Assembly: GCF_000743535.1 (NCBI RefSeq)
Contig: NZ_AVCJ01000005.1
Coordinates: forward strand, 1-64,000
DNA: 64,000 nt
From: Arenimonas donghaensis DSM 18148 = HO3-R19
Lineage (GTDB): Bacteria; Pseudomonadota; Gammaproteobacteria; Xanthomonadales; Xanthomonadaceae
Reading direction: 5' to 3'
Shown here: positions 16,556 to 25,403 of the stretch, in pieces
How the letters are laid out: each line of letters opens with the position of its first letter
How positions within the stretch are numbered: the first letter of the stretch is position 1
The notes under the pieces: model-generated
Databases searched by the model: none
What the model was told of the DNA's origin: nothing
Seen by the model: only the letters and a program-made list of their open reading frames with translations
Program-made: the position numbers and the translations under genes

Positions 16556-17971
16556 ATGGCTTCCCCCAAAGACGTGATCATCCTCGGTGCCGGCACGTCC
16601 GGCCTCGCCGCCCTGCGCGAAGTGCGTCGCCGCACCGATGACTTCCTGCTGGTCAATGCCGGCCCCTTCGGCACCACCTGCGCACGCGTGGGCTGCATGC
16701 CCTCGAAGGTGCTGATCGAAGCGGCCAATGCTTTCCACGCCCGCAAGCGGCTGGCGGCGTTCGGCGTGGGCGGCGCCGAAGCCCTGGCCGTGGACATCCC
16801 GGCGGTGCTCGAACGCGTGCGCAAGCTGCGCGACTTCTACGTGTCGGGCGTGCTCAAGGCCACCGACGGCATCAGCGACAAGGTGATCGAAGGCCGTGCC
16901 ACCCTGCTCGGCCCCGACCGCGTGTCGGTGGACGGGCGCGAGTACGGTGCCCGCCGCATCATCATCGCCACCGGATCCCGACCGGTGCTGCCCAAGCCCT
17001 GGGCGGCGCTGGGCGAGCGTGTGTTCACCACCGACGACCTGTTCGAACGGCGCGACCTGCCACGGCGCATGGGCGTGGTCGGCCTGGGTGCGATCGGCGT
17101 GGAGATGGCCCAGGCGCTGGCGAGGCTGGGCATCGAAGTCACCGCCTTTTCCACCGACGACATGCTGGGCGGTCTGCACGACGAGAAGGTGAACCAGGTG
17201 CTTCGCGAGCAGCTTTCGCAGGAATTCACTCTGCACACCGGCGCCGAGGTCGAACTGCACGCACATGGCGAGGGCGTGCGGCTGGTCGCCGGCAAGACCC
17301 AAGTGGACGTGGACGCCGTGCTGGTGGCCATCGGCCGGCGCCCCAACCTCGACGGCCTGGGGCTGGAAACCCTGGGGGTGGCGCTGGACGACAAGGGCAG
17401 GCCCGATTTCGAGCCCGGCCGGCTGCAGTTGGGCGACACGCCCGTGTTCATTGCCGGCGACGTCAACGGCCACGCCCCGATCCTGCACGAGGCCGCGGAC
17501 GAAGGTTTCATCGCCGGTCGCAATGCCATGGCCGACGAGCCGATCTGCTACCAGCGCCGCACGCCCTTGGGCGTGGTGTTTTCCGATCCGACCACGGCCT
17601 TCGTCGGCAGGCGCTTGTCCGACCTGCCCGAAGACACGGTGGTCGGCGAAGTCGACTTCCGCCGCCAGGGCCGCGCCCGCGCCGCGCAGAAGAACGAAGG
17701 CCTGCTGCGCGTTTATGCCGCCCACGACACCGGCTGCATCCTGGGCGCCGAGCTGTGCACGCCCTCGGGCGACCACCTGGCCCACCTGCTGGCCCTGGCG
17801 GTGGACCAGAAGCTCACCGTCTTCGACCTGCTGCGCATGCCCTTCTACCACCCGGTGCTCGAGGAAGGCCTGCGCACCGCCCTGCGCGACGCCGGCAAGC
17901 AGGTTGATGACAGCCCCGACCGTAGCGACCTGGCCAACTGCCCGGCCATGGGCACCGAGGCCCTGGACTGA
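16556..17971 (+). CDS. Dihydrolipoamide-dehydrogenase-like FAD/NAD(P) disulfide oxidoreductase
   Basis: A 471-residue two-dinucleotide-binding-domain flavoprotein. FAD-binding GAGTSGLAAL lies at the N-terminus, the redox disulfide is in TTCARVGCMPSK (CxxxxC), the NAD-binding motif is VVGLGAIGVEMAQAL, and the second FAD motif is FIAGDVNGHAPILHEA. The C-terminal dimerisation domain ends with FYHPVLEEGLRTALRD, which supplies the His-Glu type dyad. It stands alone with no E2 or other complex gene nearby, so it may be a stand-alone reductase (dihydrolipoamide, thiol or quinone) and not the E3 of pyruvate dehydrogenase. The start 16556 gives the expected N-terminus. Confidence 0.88.
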   Translation: MASPKDVIILGAGTSGLAALREVRRRTDDFLLVNAGPFGTTCARVGCMPSKVLIEAANAFHARKRLAAFGVGGAEALAVDIPAVLERVRKLRDFYVSGVLKATDGISDKVIEGRATLLGPDRVSVDGREYGARRIIIATGSRPVLPKPWAALGERVFTTDDLFERRDLPRRMGVVGLGAIGVEMAQALARLGIEVTAFSTDDMLGGLHDEKVNQVLREQLSQEFTLHTGAEVELHAHGEGVRLVAGKTQVDVDAVLVAIGRRPNLDGLGLETLGVALDDKGRPDFEPGRLQLGDTPVFIAGDVNGHAPILHEAADEGFIAGRNAMADEPICYQRRTPLGVVFSDPTTAFVGRRLSDLPEDTVVGEVDFRRQGRARAAQKNEGLLRVYAAHDTGCILGAELCTPSGDHLAHLLALAVDQKLTVFDLLRMPFYHPVLEEGLRTALRDAGKQVDDSPDRSDLANCPAMGTEALD

Positions 17972-17982
17972 GCGATCCGGCG

Positions 17983-18013
17983 AAAAAAGGCCCGCGCCTT
18001 GGTGGCGCGGGCC
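17983..18013 (-). terminator. Terminator of the 18039-18404 gene
   Basis: The inverted repeat GGCCCGCGCC/GGCGCGGGCC has a 5-nt loop. Read on the minus strand it is followed by six Ts. It lies directly after the minus-strand stop at 18039 and converges on the flavoprotein gene. Confidence 0.85.
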
Positions 18014-18038
18014 AGCGGGGGGCGTGCTTGGTTATGGC

Positions 18039-18404
18039 TTATTTGCCGTCGTTGTCGGCGTCACCCGGCATGGCACGCTCGACGCGGTTCCAGGCGGCCT
18101 TCGCGGCGCCCTTGGCCTTTTCCCAGGCCAGGCGCGACTTGCCCTTGGTTTCCTCCCAGCTGCGGCGCATGTCGGCCTCGGCGTCCTCGAAGGACCGGTT
18201 GCCGGCGCGCGCCCGCGCATCCCAGCCCACCTTGTAGGCCGGGCCGTAGTCGTCGTAGCCGTAGTCCTTCTCGAAGTACGGCTCGCGCTCGTACTGCCCA
18301 CGCCAGTAGCGCTCCTGTTCGCTCGCGTCCACGGGGACGGCCTGGGGGTCGCGGTTGTGGTTGCGCTCTTCGGCGTTGGTCGGTTTGGCGTTCTGGTTGC
18401 TCAT
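18039..18404 (-). CDS. Small hydrophilic conserved hypothetical protein
   Basis: A 121-residue, highly charged protein without signal or TM segment. It has an Asn/Asp-rich start, an aromatic-acidic middle (YFEKDYGYDDYGPAYKVGWDARARAG) and an amphipathic, coiled-coil-prone C-terminal half (DMRRSWEETKGKSRLAWEKAKGA). The composition resembles stress-induced LEA/YtxH-like small proteins common in xanthomonads, but no function is established. A good ribosome binding site (AAAGGAGC) precedes the ATG, and a strong terminator follows. The upstream 258 bp (18405-18662) hold no other gene. Confidence 0.75.
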   Translation of the reverse strand: MSNQNAKPTNAEERNHNRDPQAVPVDASEQERYWRGQYEREPYFEKDYGYDDYGPAYKVGWDARARAGNRSFEDAEADMRRSWEETKGKSRLAWEKAKGAAKAAWNRVERAMPGDADNDGK

Positions 18405-18662
18405 GGTGTTGCTCCTTTTGGGGGGAATTGGCCTTCATGGCCGGGGGGTGCAAGGAACAAGGAGCAATCCCCGTGCCAGCGGCCGGCGCCAGCACGACGG
18501 TTCATGAACCTCCGGCCGCAGCGCGCAACGGCGCGGGGGCGAAGGCGCCCGGGGCGTCTGCCGGTTCAGGCTCGCGCGCGGGCGCGGGTGGGCTGCCTTG
18601 CATTCGGCAGCCCGGGGCACGCGGCGGGGTTTCAATTTGCAGGCACGGGCGTGGCCCGGCCG

Positions 18663-19388
18663 TCAGCGGTACTCGGGATTGGGATGGTCGAAGCGGCAGC
18701 CGGCGTCCCAGGCCTTGCGCTGGTTGCCGTGGGCCGGCATGCCGCCGGCGTCCTTGAGCATCCGGGCCAGGTGCATCAGGTTCCAGGCCATGAAGGTGGT
18801 GTTGCGCTGGGTGAACTCGTTGTCGTAGCCGGCGCCGTTGTCGCCATAGGAATCGCCGGGCCCGGCTTCGCCGATCCAGCCCGCGTCGGCCTGCGGCGGG
18901 ATGACGTAGCCCAGGTGCTGCAGCGAGTACAGCAGGTTCATCGCGCAGTGCTTGATGCCGTCTTCGTTGCCGGTCACCAGGCAGCCGCCGACCCGGCCGT
19001 AGTAGGCGTACTGGCCGGCGTCGTTGAGCTTGCCCGATTCCGAATACAGGCGCTCCACCACCCGCCGGCAGACCGAACTGGAATCGCCCAGCCAGATCGG
19101 CGTGCACAGCACCAGGATGTCGGCCGCCATCACCTTCTTGGAAAGCGCCGGCCAGTCGTCGCGTTCGGCGCCGTGTTCGGTCATGTCCGGCTGCACGCCC
19201 GGGGCCAGCACCAGGTCCACGGGGCGCAACACCTCCACGGCCACCTGGTTGGCGCGCATGACGCCGGCGGCCACGTGGATCAGGCGCTCGGTGTGCGACG
19301 CCTCGCCGGACGGCTTGAGCGTGCAGTTGAGGAACAGGGCACGCAGGTCGTCGTAGTCCGCGGGCGGCTTGGGTTCCTTGCGGGCCAT
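18663..19388 (-). CDS. Flavodoxin-fold NAD(P)H-dependent oxidoreductase
   Basis: A 241-residue protein with the flavodoxin-like FMN-binding pattern: LFLNCTLKPSG (phosphate loop after strand 1), then ILVLCTPIWLGDSSS and GGCLVTGNEDG around the isoalloxazine site. It resembles NADPH-dependent FMN reductases of the WrbA/azoreductase superfamily. It is the last gene of a minus-strand run egtB-egtD-this gene, 24 bp after the egtD stop, so it is probably co-transcribed. A role linked to ergothioneine redox chemistry is possible but not shown. Confidence 0.8.
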   Translation of the reverse strand: MARKEPKPPADYDDLRALFLNCTLKPSGEASHTERLIHVAAGVMRANQVAVEVLRPVDLVLAPGVQPDMTEHGAERDDWPALSKKVMAADILVLCTPIWLGDSSSVCRRVVERLYSESGKLNDAGQYAYYGRVGGCLVTGNEDGIKHCAMNLLYSLQHLGYVIPPQADAGWIGEAGPGDSYGDNGAGYDNEFTQRNTTFMAWNLMHLARMLKDAGGMPAHGNQRKAWDAGCRFDHPNPEYR

Positions 19389-19411
19389 GGGGCCTCCGGT
19401 GGCTGCGGTTT

Positions 19412-20383
19412 TCAGGCGGGCTGCAGCAGGCGCAGGCCGAACCAGTCCTTGGGATCGCTCCAGCCCTCGGTCACCGCCAGGCCGGCGCGCGCCGCCAGGG
19501 CGGCGAAACCTTCGTCGGTGTACTTGTGGCTGTATTCGACCTGCATGGCTTCACCGGCGGCGAAGCTGAAACGTTTGCCGTGCAGGGTGACGGTCTGCTC
19601 ACGCAGGCTGTCGATGTAGGTCTCGATGCGGCCGGCCCCGGGCAGGTAGACGGCGCGGTGGCGGAATGCCGCGAGGTCGAAGTCGGCGCCCAGCTCGCGG
19701 TTCAGGCGCGTGAGCAAGTTCAGGGTGAACGCGGCGGTGACGCCGGCGGCGTCGTTGTAGGCGGCTTCGATCAGGTCGGCTGATTTTTGCAGGTCGATGC
19801 CGATGAGCGCGCGGCCGTCCGGGCCCATGGTTTCGCGCATGGCCTTGAGCAGCTGCACGGCCTCGGCGTCGGTGAGGTTGCCCAGGGTCGAGCCGGGGAA
19901 AAACACCAGCACCCGGCGCGCGCTGCGCTCAGGTTCCGGCAGCGGGATGGCCTGGGTGAAGTCGCCCAGCACCGGCAGCATCTGCACGGGGCCGAACTCC
20001 GCATCCAGGCGCTCGACGCTGCCGACCAGCGCGCTTCGGGAAATCTCCACTGGCGTGTAGGCCACCGGGTCCTGCAGCGCGTCGAGCAGCAGGCGGGTCT
20101 TGCGGCCACTGCCGCTGCCGTACTCGACCACGTGCGCCTGCGGGCCCACCGCCCGGGCGATGTCGGCGCCGCTGTCCTGGATGAGCGCAAGCTCGACCCG
20201 GGTCAGGTAGTACTCGGGCTGGCGGGTGATTTCCTCGAACAGTTCCGAACCTCGCCGGTCGTAGAAATATTTCGAAGGCAGGCGCTTGGGCGTGGCCGAC
20301 AGGCCGGCGAGCACGTCGCCCAGCAGGTCGTCGCGGCTGGGATGGAGGTCGGTCAGTTCGACGGCATCGGCAGTCGCGTTCAT
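19412..20383 (-). CDS. egtD: L-histidine N-alpha-methyltransferase
   Basis: First step of ergothioneine synthesis: SAM-dependent trimethylation of histidine to hercynine. The 323-residue length is right. Motifs: PSKYFYDRRGSELFEEI near the N-terminus, the SAM-binding VVEYGSGSGRKTRLLL, FFPGSTLGNL in the middle, and YSHKYTDEGFAALAARAG near the end, all characteristic of EgtD/DUF2260 proteins. The ATG at 20383 overlaps the egtB stop in an ATGA, so translation is coupled to egtB. Confidence 0.95.
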   Translation of the reverse strand: MNATADAVELTDLHPSRDDLLGDVLAGLSATPKRLPSKYFYDRRGSELFEEITRQPEYYLTRVELALIQDSGADIARAVGPQAHVVEYGSGSGRKTRLLLDALQDPVAYTPVEISRSALVGSVERLDAEFGPVQMLPVLGDFTQAIPLPEPERSARRVLVFFPGSTLGNLTDAEAVQLLKAMRETMGPDGRALIGIDLQKSADLIEAAYNDAAGVTAAFTLNLLTRLNRELGADFDLAAFRHRAVYLPGAGRIETYIDSLREQTVTLHGKRFSFAAGEAMQVEYSHKYTDEGFAALAARAGLAVTEGWSDPKDWFGLRLLQPA

Positions 20384-21675
20384 GGGAGATCCTTGGCCAG
20401 GCGCAGCCCGGAAAACTGCCAGCGGGCATGGGGTGGGAAGAAGTTGCGATAGCTCGCGCGGACGTGGTTGGCCGGCGTCGCGCAGCTGCCGCCGCGCAGG
20501 ATGACCTGGCCACTCATGAACTTGCCGTTGTATTCGCCCAATGAACCCGGCAGCGGCTGGAAGCCCGGGTAGGCGGTGTAGGCCGACGCCGTCCACTCCC
20601 AGACGTCGCCGAAGAGCTGGTGCAGGCCGGCCTCGTCCCGGGCACGGCCCTGCGGATGCAGGGCCTGGGCATCGAGCAGGTTGCCCTCGATGGCCTGGCC
20701 CCCGGCGGCGTGCTCCCACTCCGCTTCGGTCGGCAGTCGGGCACCGGCCCAGCGCGCGAAGGCGTCAGCTTCGTAGAGGCTCAGGTGGCAGGCTGGCGCG
20801 TGCGGATCCCGCTCGCGCCAGCCGGCCAGGGTGAACTCGCGGGCGCCGTCTTCGTGCCAGTACAGCGGTCGCTGCCAGCCCTCGGCCTGCACCCGGTCCC
20901 AACCGTCGCTGAGCCAGAGCGCCGGATCTTCGTAGCCGCCTTCGGCGATGAAGTCGGTGAATTCGGCGTTGCTGACCGGCCGACTCGCCAGCGCATGCGC
21001 GGGCACCAGCACCCGGTGGCGCGGCGATTCGTTGTCGTAGGCAAAGCGTCCCGACGCGGGCCAGGGCGCGGCGCCCTGCTCGACCACCGATTCCTCGCTG
21101 CCGATCCAGTGCATCAACCGCGACTCGCCCGGCGCGTGCACGAGCTCGCTGCGGTAGGCCGGCCCCAGCGGATGGCACCAGAACGCATGCTTGATATCGG
21201 TGAGCAGGAGTTCCTGGTGCTGCTGTTCGTGGTGGGTGCCTAGTTCAAGCACCTGCAGCGTGGCGTCGTCGAAGCGGCCCGCGTCCAGCGACTCGAGCAG
21301 CCGCGCGTCCACTTCGGCCCGGTACTCGAGCACCTGCGCCAGCGTCGGCCGCGACAGCAGCCCGCGCTGCGCGCGCACGTGGAAGGGCCCGACGCTGTTG
21401 TAGTAGCTGTTGAACAGCAGGTCCCAGCGCGGCTCCACCGCGTCGTAAGCGGGGTCGGCGCCCAGCACGAAACGTTCGAAGAACCAGGTGGTGTGGGCGA
21501 GATGCCATTTCGCCGGGCTGGCGTCGGGCATGGACTGCAGCATGGCGTCTTCGGCCGACAGCGGCGCCGCCAGCGCCAGGCTGCAGGCGCGAACGGTCTG
21601 GTAGCGCGTGGCCAGCGCCTGCTTCGCGGGTGGGGGTTCCCGGATGTCTGCGGTCGCGGAGTCGTTCACTCGCAT
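20380..21675 (-). CDS. egtB: Ergothioneine sulfoxide synthase
   Basis: Non-haem iron enzyme that joins hercynine to a cysteine-containing thiol with O2 to form the sulfoxide. At 431 residues it has an N-terminal DinB-like helical domain with iron ligands in WHLAHTTWFFE (His58/61) and HHEQQHQE (His149, His153), and a C-terminal formylglycine-generating-enzyme-like domain (RLPTEAEWEHAA, GDVWEWTASAY, VILRGGSCATP). No EgtA or EgtC gene is nearby, so it may use free cysteine rather than gamma-glutamylcysteine; the sequence alone does not decide this. It is the first gene of the operon, divergent from a PLP enzyme 71 bp away. Confidence 0.95.
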   Translation of the reverse strand: MRVNDSATADIREPPPAKQALATRYQTVRACSLALAAPLSAEDAMLQSMPDASPAKWHLAHTTWFFERFVLGADPAYDAVEPRWDLLFNSYYNSVGPFHVRAQRGLLSRPTLAQVLEYRAEVDARLLESLDAGRFDDATLQVLELGTHHEQQHQELLLTDIKHAFWCHPLGPAYRSELVHAPGESRLMHWIGSEESVVEQGAAPWPASGRFAYDNESPRHRVLVPAHALASRPVSNAEFTDFIAEGGYEDPALWLSDGWDRVQAEGWQRPLYWHEDGAREFTLAGWRERDPHAPACHLSLYEADAFARWAGARLPTEAEWEHAAGGQAIEGNLLDAQALHPQGRARDEAGLHQLFGDVWEWTASAYTAYPGFQPLPGSLGEYNGKFMSGQVILRGGSCATPANHVRASYRNFFPPHARWQFSGLRLAKDLP

Positions 21676-21746
21676 TGGTCCGAAGCATAACCCCGGCAGG
21701 TGAACGAAGCATGATTGCGCGCCGCACGCAGCGTACAGTTGGGGGC

Positions 21747-22895
21747 ATGCCGATCCCGCACGCCGAATCCGACGCGTTCCTGGCCGACGAGGGCTGTCTC
21801 TACCTGGACTGCGCCGCGCAGGGTCCGCGCCTGCGCAGCGTGCACGATGCCGCGATGGCGGCCATGGAACTCACCGCGCGCCCCTGGAATCCGCCACCCG
21901 TGACACCGCAGGCGCTGCGCGAACAATTGCGCCAGCGGCTGGCGCGGTTGTTCGACGGCGAGGCCGACGCGATCGCCCTGGTGCCGTCGGCGGCCTATGG
22001 CCTGGCGACGGCCGCGCGCAACCTGCCGCTGGGTCCGGGTGACGAAGTGCTGGTGCTCGACGGCCAGTTCCCCTCGAACCTGATGTGCTGGCAGGCGCGC
22101 TGCGCCGACGTCGGGGCAGCGCTGCGGGGTGTTCGTCGCGAATCCGGCCAGGACTGGACCAGCGCCGTGCTGGCCGCGATCGAAAGCAGCCCGCGCCTGC
22201 GCATCGCGGCCTTGCCGCAGGTGCGGTGGGACGACGGCGCCACGCTCGACCTCGACCGCATCTGCGCCCTGCTGCAATCGCGCGGCATCGCGCTGGTGCT
22301 CGACCTCAGCCAGAGCCTGGGCGTGCTGCCGGTGGACCTGGCGCGCTGGCATCCCGCGTTCATCGCGTCGGTCGGCTACAAGTGGTTGCTGGGCGCACGC
22401 GGCCTGGCCTGTTTGTGGGTCGCGCCGCACTGGCGCACGCAGGGCTCGCCGATCGAACACCACTGGTACGGCCGCGATGCCGGCCCCGACTGGCGCTTCC
22501 CGCTGGCGCCGCCCACGCCCTTCGCGGCGGGTGCGCGCCGCTTCGACGCCGGCGGACTCGACGGCCTGGTGCCGCTTTCCATGGCGCTTGCGGCCATCGA
22601 CCAGGTGCTGGACTGGCGGCCGGAAAACATCGCCACGGCATTGAAGACCTGCACCGACGCGCTCGACCAAGGCCTGGTCCAGGCCGGACTGTCGGACTGG
22701 CGAAGCCCGGGGCACGCTCCCCACCTCACTGCACTGCGTCCGCCGGCCGACCGGATGGACGCCGTGTTCGCGGCCCTGAAGCAGGACCGCATCGCCTGCA
22801 CGAATCGTTACGGCCTGCTGCGCATCGCGCCCCACCTGCACGTGGCACCGGCGGACATGGCCCGCGTGGTCGAGGCCGCGGCGCGCGCGGCCTGA
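21747..22895 (+). CDS. Class V aminotransferase-fold PLP enzyme, candidate EgtE
   Basis: A 382-residue fold-type I PLP enzyme. Schiff-base Lys212 is in SVGYKWLLGARG, and Asp186 in LVLDLSQSLG contacts the pyridine nitrogen. The sequence is of the cysteine-desulfurase/isopenicillin-N-epimerase type. Because it diverges from egtB with a 71-bp shared promoter region, it is a good candidate for the C-S lyase (EgtE role) that cleaves the hercynylcysteine sulfoxide; this is inferred from context. An alternative is a general cysteine lyase or desulfurase. It converges on the permease gene, with stops 4 bp apart. Confidence 0.8.
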   Translation: MPIPHAESDAFLADEGCLYLDCAAQGPRLRSVHDAAMAAMELTARPWNPPPVTPQALREQLRQRLARLFDGEADAIALVPSAAYGLATAARNLPLGPGDEVLVLDGQFPSNLMCWQARCADVGAALRGVRRESGQDWTSAVLAAIESSPRLRIAALPQVRWDDGATLDLDRICALLQSRGIALVLDLSQSLGVLPVDLARWHPAFIASVGYKWLLGARGLACLWVAPHWRTQGSPIEHHWYGRDAGPDWRFPLAPPTPFAAGARRFDAGGLDGLVPLSMALAAIDQVLDWRPENIATALKTCTDALDQGLVQAGLSDWRSPGHAPHLTALRPPADRMDAVFAALKQDRIACTNRYGLLRIAPHLHVAPADMARVVEAAARAA

Positions 22896-22899
22896 TTCC

Positions 22900-24153
22900 C
22901 TACTCCGTGCGCAGCGAGGCGATGGGGTCGAGTTCCGCGGCCTGCTTGGCCGGATAGACGCCAAACGCCAGGCCCACGCCCGTACACAGCAGCACGGCGA
23001 CGGTGATCGGCAGCGGCGCCCAGGCCACGCCCCAACCGGCCAGGGCGGCAATGCCGTAGGCCAGGGCGATGCCGAAGGCCACGCCCAGCAGCGCGCCGGC
23101 GACGCAGATAACCGCGGCCTCGCGCAGGAACTGCGCCACCACGTCGGCCTTGCGCGCGCCCAGCGCCCGCAGCAGTCCGACTTCGCGCCGGCGTTCGAGC
23201 ACGTTGGCCAGCATGATGTTCATGATGCCGATGCCGCCCACCAGCAGGCTGACGCCGGCGATGGCGCTCATCACCACCCGGAAGATGCGCTGGGTCTGCT
23301 GGTGCTGGGCGAACAGCTGGGCCGGGATGACCAGGGTGTAATCGTCGGCGCCGGCATGGCGCTGTTCGAGCAGCGCCGCCAGCACCTGCGCGCCCTGGTC
23401 GATGCGTTCGGGCGCGTCCACGCGCACCAGCAGGCGGTCGACCTCGTCTTCCATCGGCTGCAGGCGGAAGCGCGCCAGGCCGGACGCCAGCGGCACGAAC
23501 ACGCGGTTGCTTTCCAGGCCCAGCGGCACGCCCTGGAAGCGGTCGGCGCTGAGGTCGCGGTCGGCCAGCACGCCCACCACCTCGAGCCAGGCGTGGTTGA
23601 CCTTGACGTACTGGCCCACCGCGCCGCCCTGCGGGAACAGGCTGGCCGCGGCCTGGTGGCCGAGCACCGCCACCGCGGCCAGCGCCGCATCGTCATCGTC
23701 GGTGAGCGCGCGGCCCTTCGCGACGTGCAGCGAACCGAGTTCGAAGAAGCTCGGCGAGATGGCGCTGGCCTGGGCGTCGCTGGCGCCGTGGTCGCTGGCC
23801 ACCGAATCGGTGCGCAGCTTTTTCTCGGTGGCCATGGCGATGGCGCCCGGCACCACGTCCAGGGCGGCCTGCGCGTCGGCGCGGGTCAGGCCCAGGCTGC
23901 GTGCACGCAGTTCGCGCAGCGTGGTTTCGTCGAAGGTCCTGGCTTCGACCACCAGGTTGGTCAGGCCCAGGCCTTCGACCAGGCGCAGGGCCTCGCGCCG
24001 GCTACCCTCGCCCACCGCCTGCATGGCCACGATCGAGCCCACGCCGAACACCAGGCCCAGCAGGGTCAGGCCGGTGCGCAGCTTGCGGCGGCCCAGTTCC
24101 TCGAAGGCCTCGCGCCAGGCCAGGCGATCATTGAGGTGGTGCCAGCGGATCAC
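22900..24153 (-). CDS. ABC transporter permease, FtsX/MacB type
   Basis: A 417-residue inner-membrane protein with the MacB/FtsX plan: an N-terminal TM helix (LRTGLTLLGLVFGVGSIVAM), a large periplasmic domain (residues 50-270), and three C-terminal TM helices (VVMSAIAGVSLLVGGIGIMN, EAAVICVAGALLGVAFGIAL, ITVAVLLCTGVGLAFGVYP). Signature segments LGLTRADA and LLRALGARKADV match the family. Such permeases form mechanotransmission transporters with a separate ATPase and a periplasmic adaptor. It is the last gene of the operon, and its start overlaps the preceding adaptor stop by 4 bp. Confidence 0.92.
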   Translation of the reverse strand: MIRWHHLNDRLAWREAFEELGRRKLRTGLTLLGLVFGVGSIVAMQAVGEGSRREALRLVEGLGLTNLVVEARTFDETTLRELRARSLGLTRADAQAALDVVPGAIAMATEKKLRTDSVASDHGASDAQASAISPSFFELGSLHVAKGRALTDDDDAALAAVAVLGHQAAASLFPQGGAVGQYVKVNHAWLEVVGVLADRDLSADRFQGVPLGLESNRVFVPLASGLARFRLQPMEDEVDRLLVRVDAPERIDQGAQVLAALLEQRHAGADDYTLVIPAQLFAQHQQTQRIFRVVMSAIAGVSLLVGGIGIMNIMLANVLERRREVGLLRALGARKADVVAQFLREAAVICVAGALLGVAFGIALAYGIAALAGWGVAWAPLPITVAVLLCTGVGLAFGVYPAKQAAELDPIASLRTE

Positions 24154-25403
24154 GGTGCCACCTCCGCCGGATGGTCGGTGGCCACGCCGGCGTCGGTTTC
24201 GTCGCCGGCAACGGGATCATCGCCGGCCAGCAGCACCCGGTCGCCGGGCACCAGGCCTTCGAGCACCTGCGTGCGCGAGGGGCCGCGCACGCCCACGACC
24301 ACCGGCCGCGCGACCGGCTCACCGTCTTCGAGCACGTTCACCTCGGCCTGTTCGCCATTGCCCGACAAGGCCACGTTGGGCACGGTGATGGCCTGGTCGG
24401 CGACCAGCAGCAGGATGCGTGCACTGAAGGCCTGGCCGGGCACCCAGGCGTACCCGCGGGCGGCCTCGGCCGGCACGCTGGCCTTGGCCGACACGAACTT
24501 GGCCGGGTTCTGGCGGCTCACCGCGCGCGGCGCGCTGGCGATCCAGGTGATTTCGCCGTGCGCCTGCTGCCCGGGGTGGCCCAGTGGCGCCAATTCGACC
24601 TTCTGGCCAATGGCCAGGCCCTGGGCCTCCTGCTGCGGCAGGCGCAGTTCGACCTCCAGGGTTTCGACATCGGGCAGCGTGGCGAATTCACCGCTGGCCC
24701 AGAGCTGCTCGCCCACGCGCGGCGGTTCGCCGCTCCAGCCCTGCACCAGCATGAAGATGCCGTCGTGCGCGGCGCGCAGCTCCAGCGCCGACAGGTCCTC
24801 GCGCTTGGTTGCCGCATCGGCTTCAAGGCTGCCGCGCTGCACGCCCAGCACGTTGAGTTCGGCGGCGCCGCGCTGGCTGGACTGGTCCTGGCGCCAGCGC
24901 AGCACGCCGGTTTTCTCGCTCAGGAATTTTTCGTCCTGCACGGCATCGAGGATGGTGTTGCGGGCGATGGCCTCGAAGTCGGCGCGGGCGTAACGCCGGG
25001 CGATGGTCAGCGCCGACTCGGCCTGCGCCAGCTCGACGTCGACCCGGCCCAGGCCGACGTCGAGTTCGGTTTCCTTGCCGGCACGGGCCAGGGCGTTGCG
25101 CTGCAGGTCGATCAGCGCCTTGTCCAGCTGCAGCTTCGACTGCGGCGCTTCGAAGCGGGCAACGACGTCGCCGGCCTTCACCGGGCTGCCGTCCGGCAGC
25201 ACCCACACCAGCTGCCGCCGCGCCCAGTTGGTTCCCGGCACGCGCAGCGGGGTGGCCTTGGCGGCCTTGAGCTCGCCTTCGGCACGCACCCAGAATTCGA
25301 CCGGCGCCTCGGCCACGACTTCCGTCGCGCGACCACCCGGCCCCGTGTCGCCGCAGCCGGCCAGTGCCAGCGCGGCCAGCAGGATCAGTCCCGGGCGCTT
25401 CAT
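24150..25403 (-). CDS. Adaptor (membrane-fusion) lipoprotein, third of three
   Basis: A 417-residue HlyD/MacA-like periplasmic adaptor. A lipoprotein signal (MKRPGLILLAALALAGC, lipobox LAGC) is followed by lipoyl-like halves (LVWVLPDGSPVKAGDVVARFEAP and VEVLEDG-type C-terminal strands), a helical hairpin rich in Leu/Glu/Arg (about 95-190), and a beta-barrel with VEVELRLPQQEAQGLAIGQKV. It is coupled to the permease by ATGA and probably bridges that permease to an outer-membrane channel, which is not encoded here. Confidence 0.88.
   Translation of the reverse strand: MKRPGLILLAALALAGCGDTGPGGRATEVVAEAPVEFWVRAEGELKAAKATPLRVPGTNWARRQLVWVLPDGSPVKAGDVVARFEAPQSKLQLDKALIDLQRNALARAGKETELDVGLGRVDVELAQAESALTIARRYARADFEAIARNTILDAVQDEKFLSEKTGVLRWRQDQSSQRGAAELNVLGVQRGSLEADAATKREDLSALELRAAHDGIFMLVQGWSGEPPRVGEQLWASGEFATLPDVETLEVELRLPQQEAQGLAIGQKVELAPLGHPGQQAHGEITWIASAPRAVSRQNPAKFVSAKASVPAEAARGYAWVPGQAFSARILLLVADQAITVPNVALSGNGEQAEVNVLEDGEPVARPVVVGVRGPSRTQVLEGLVPGDRVLLAGDDPVAGDETDAGVATDHPAEVAP

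Noticed and set aside
17265-19619. A long plus-strand frame crossing the flavoprotein end and three minus-strand genes
   Set aside because: It spans a strong terminator and several recognised genes in other frames; no domain is visible.
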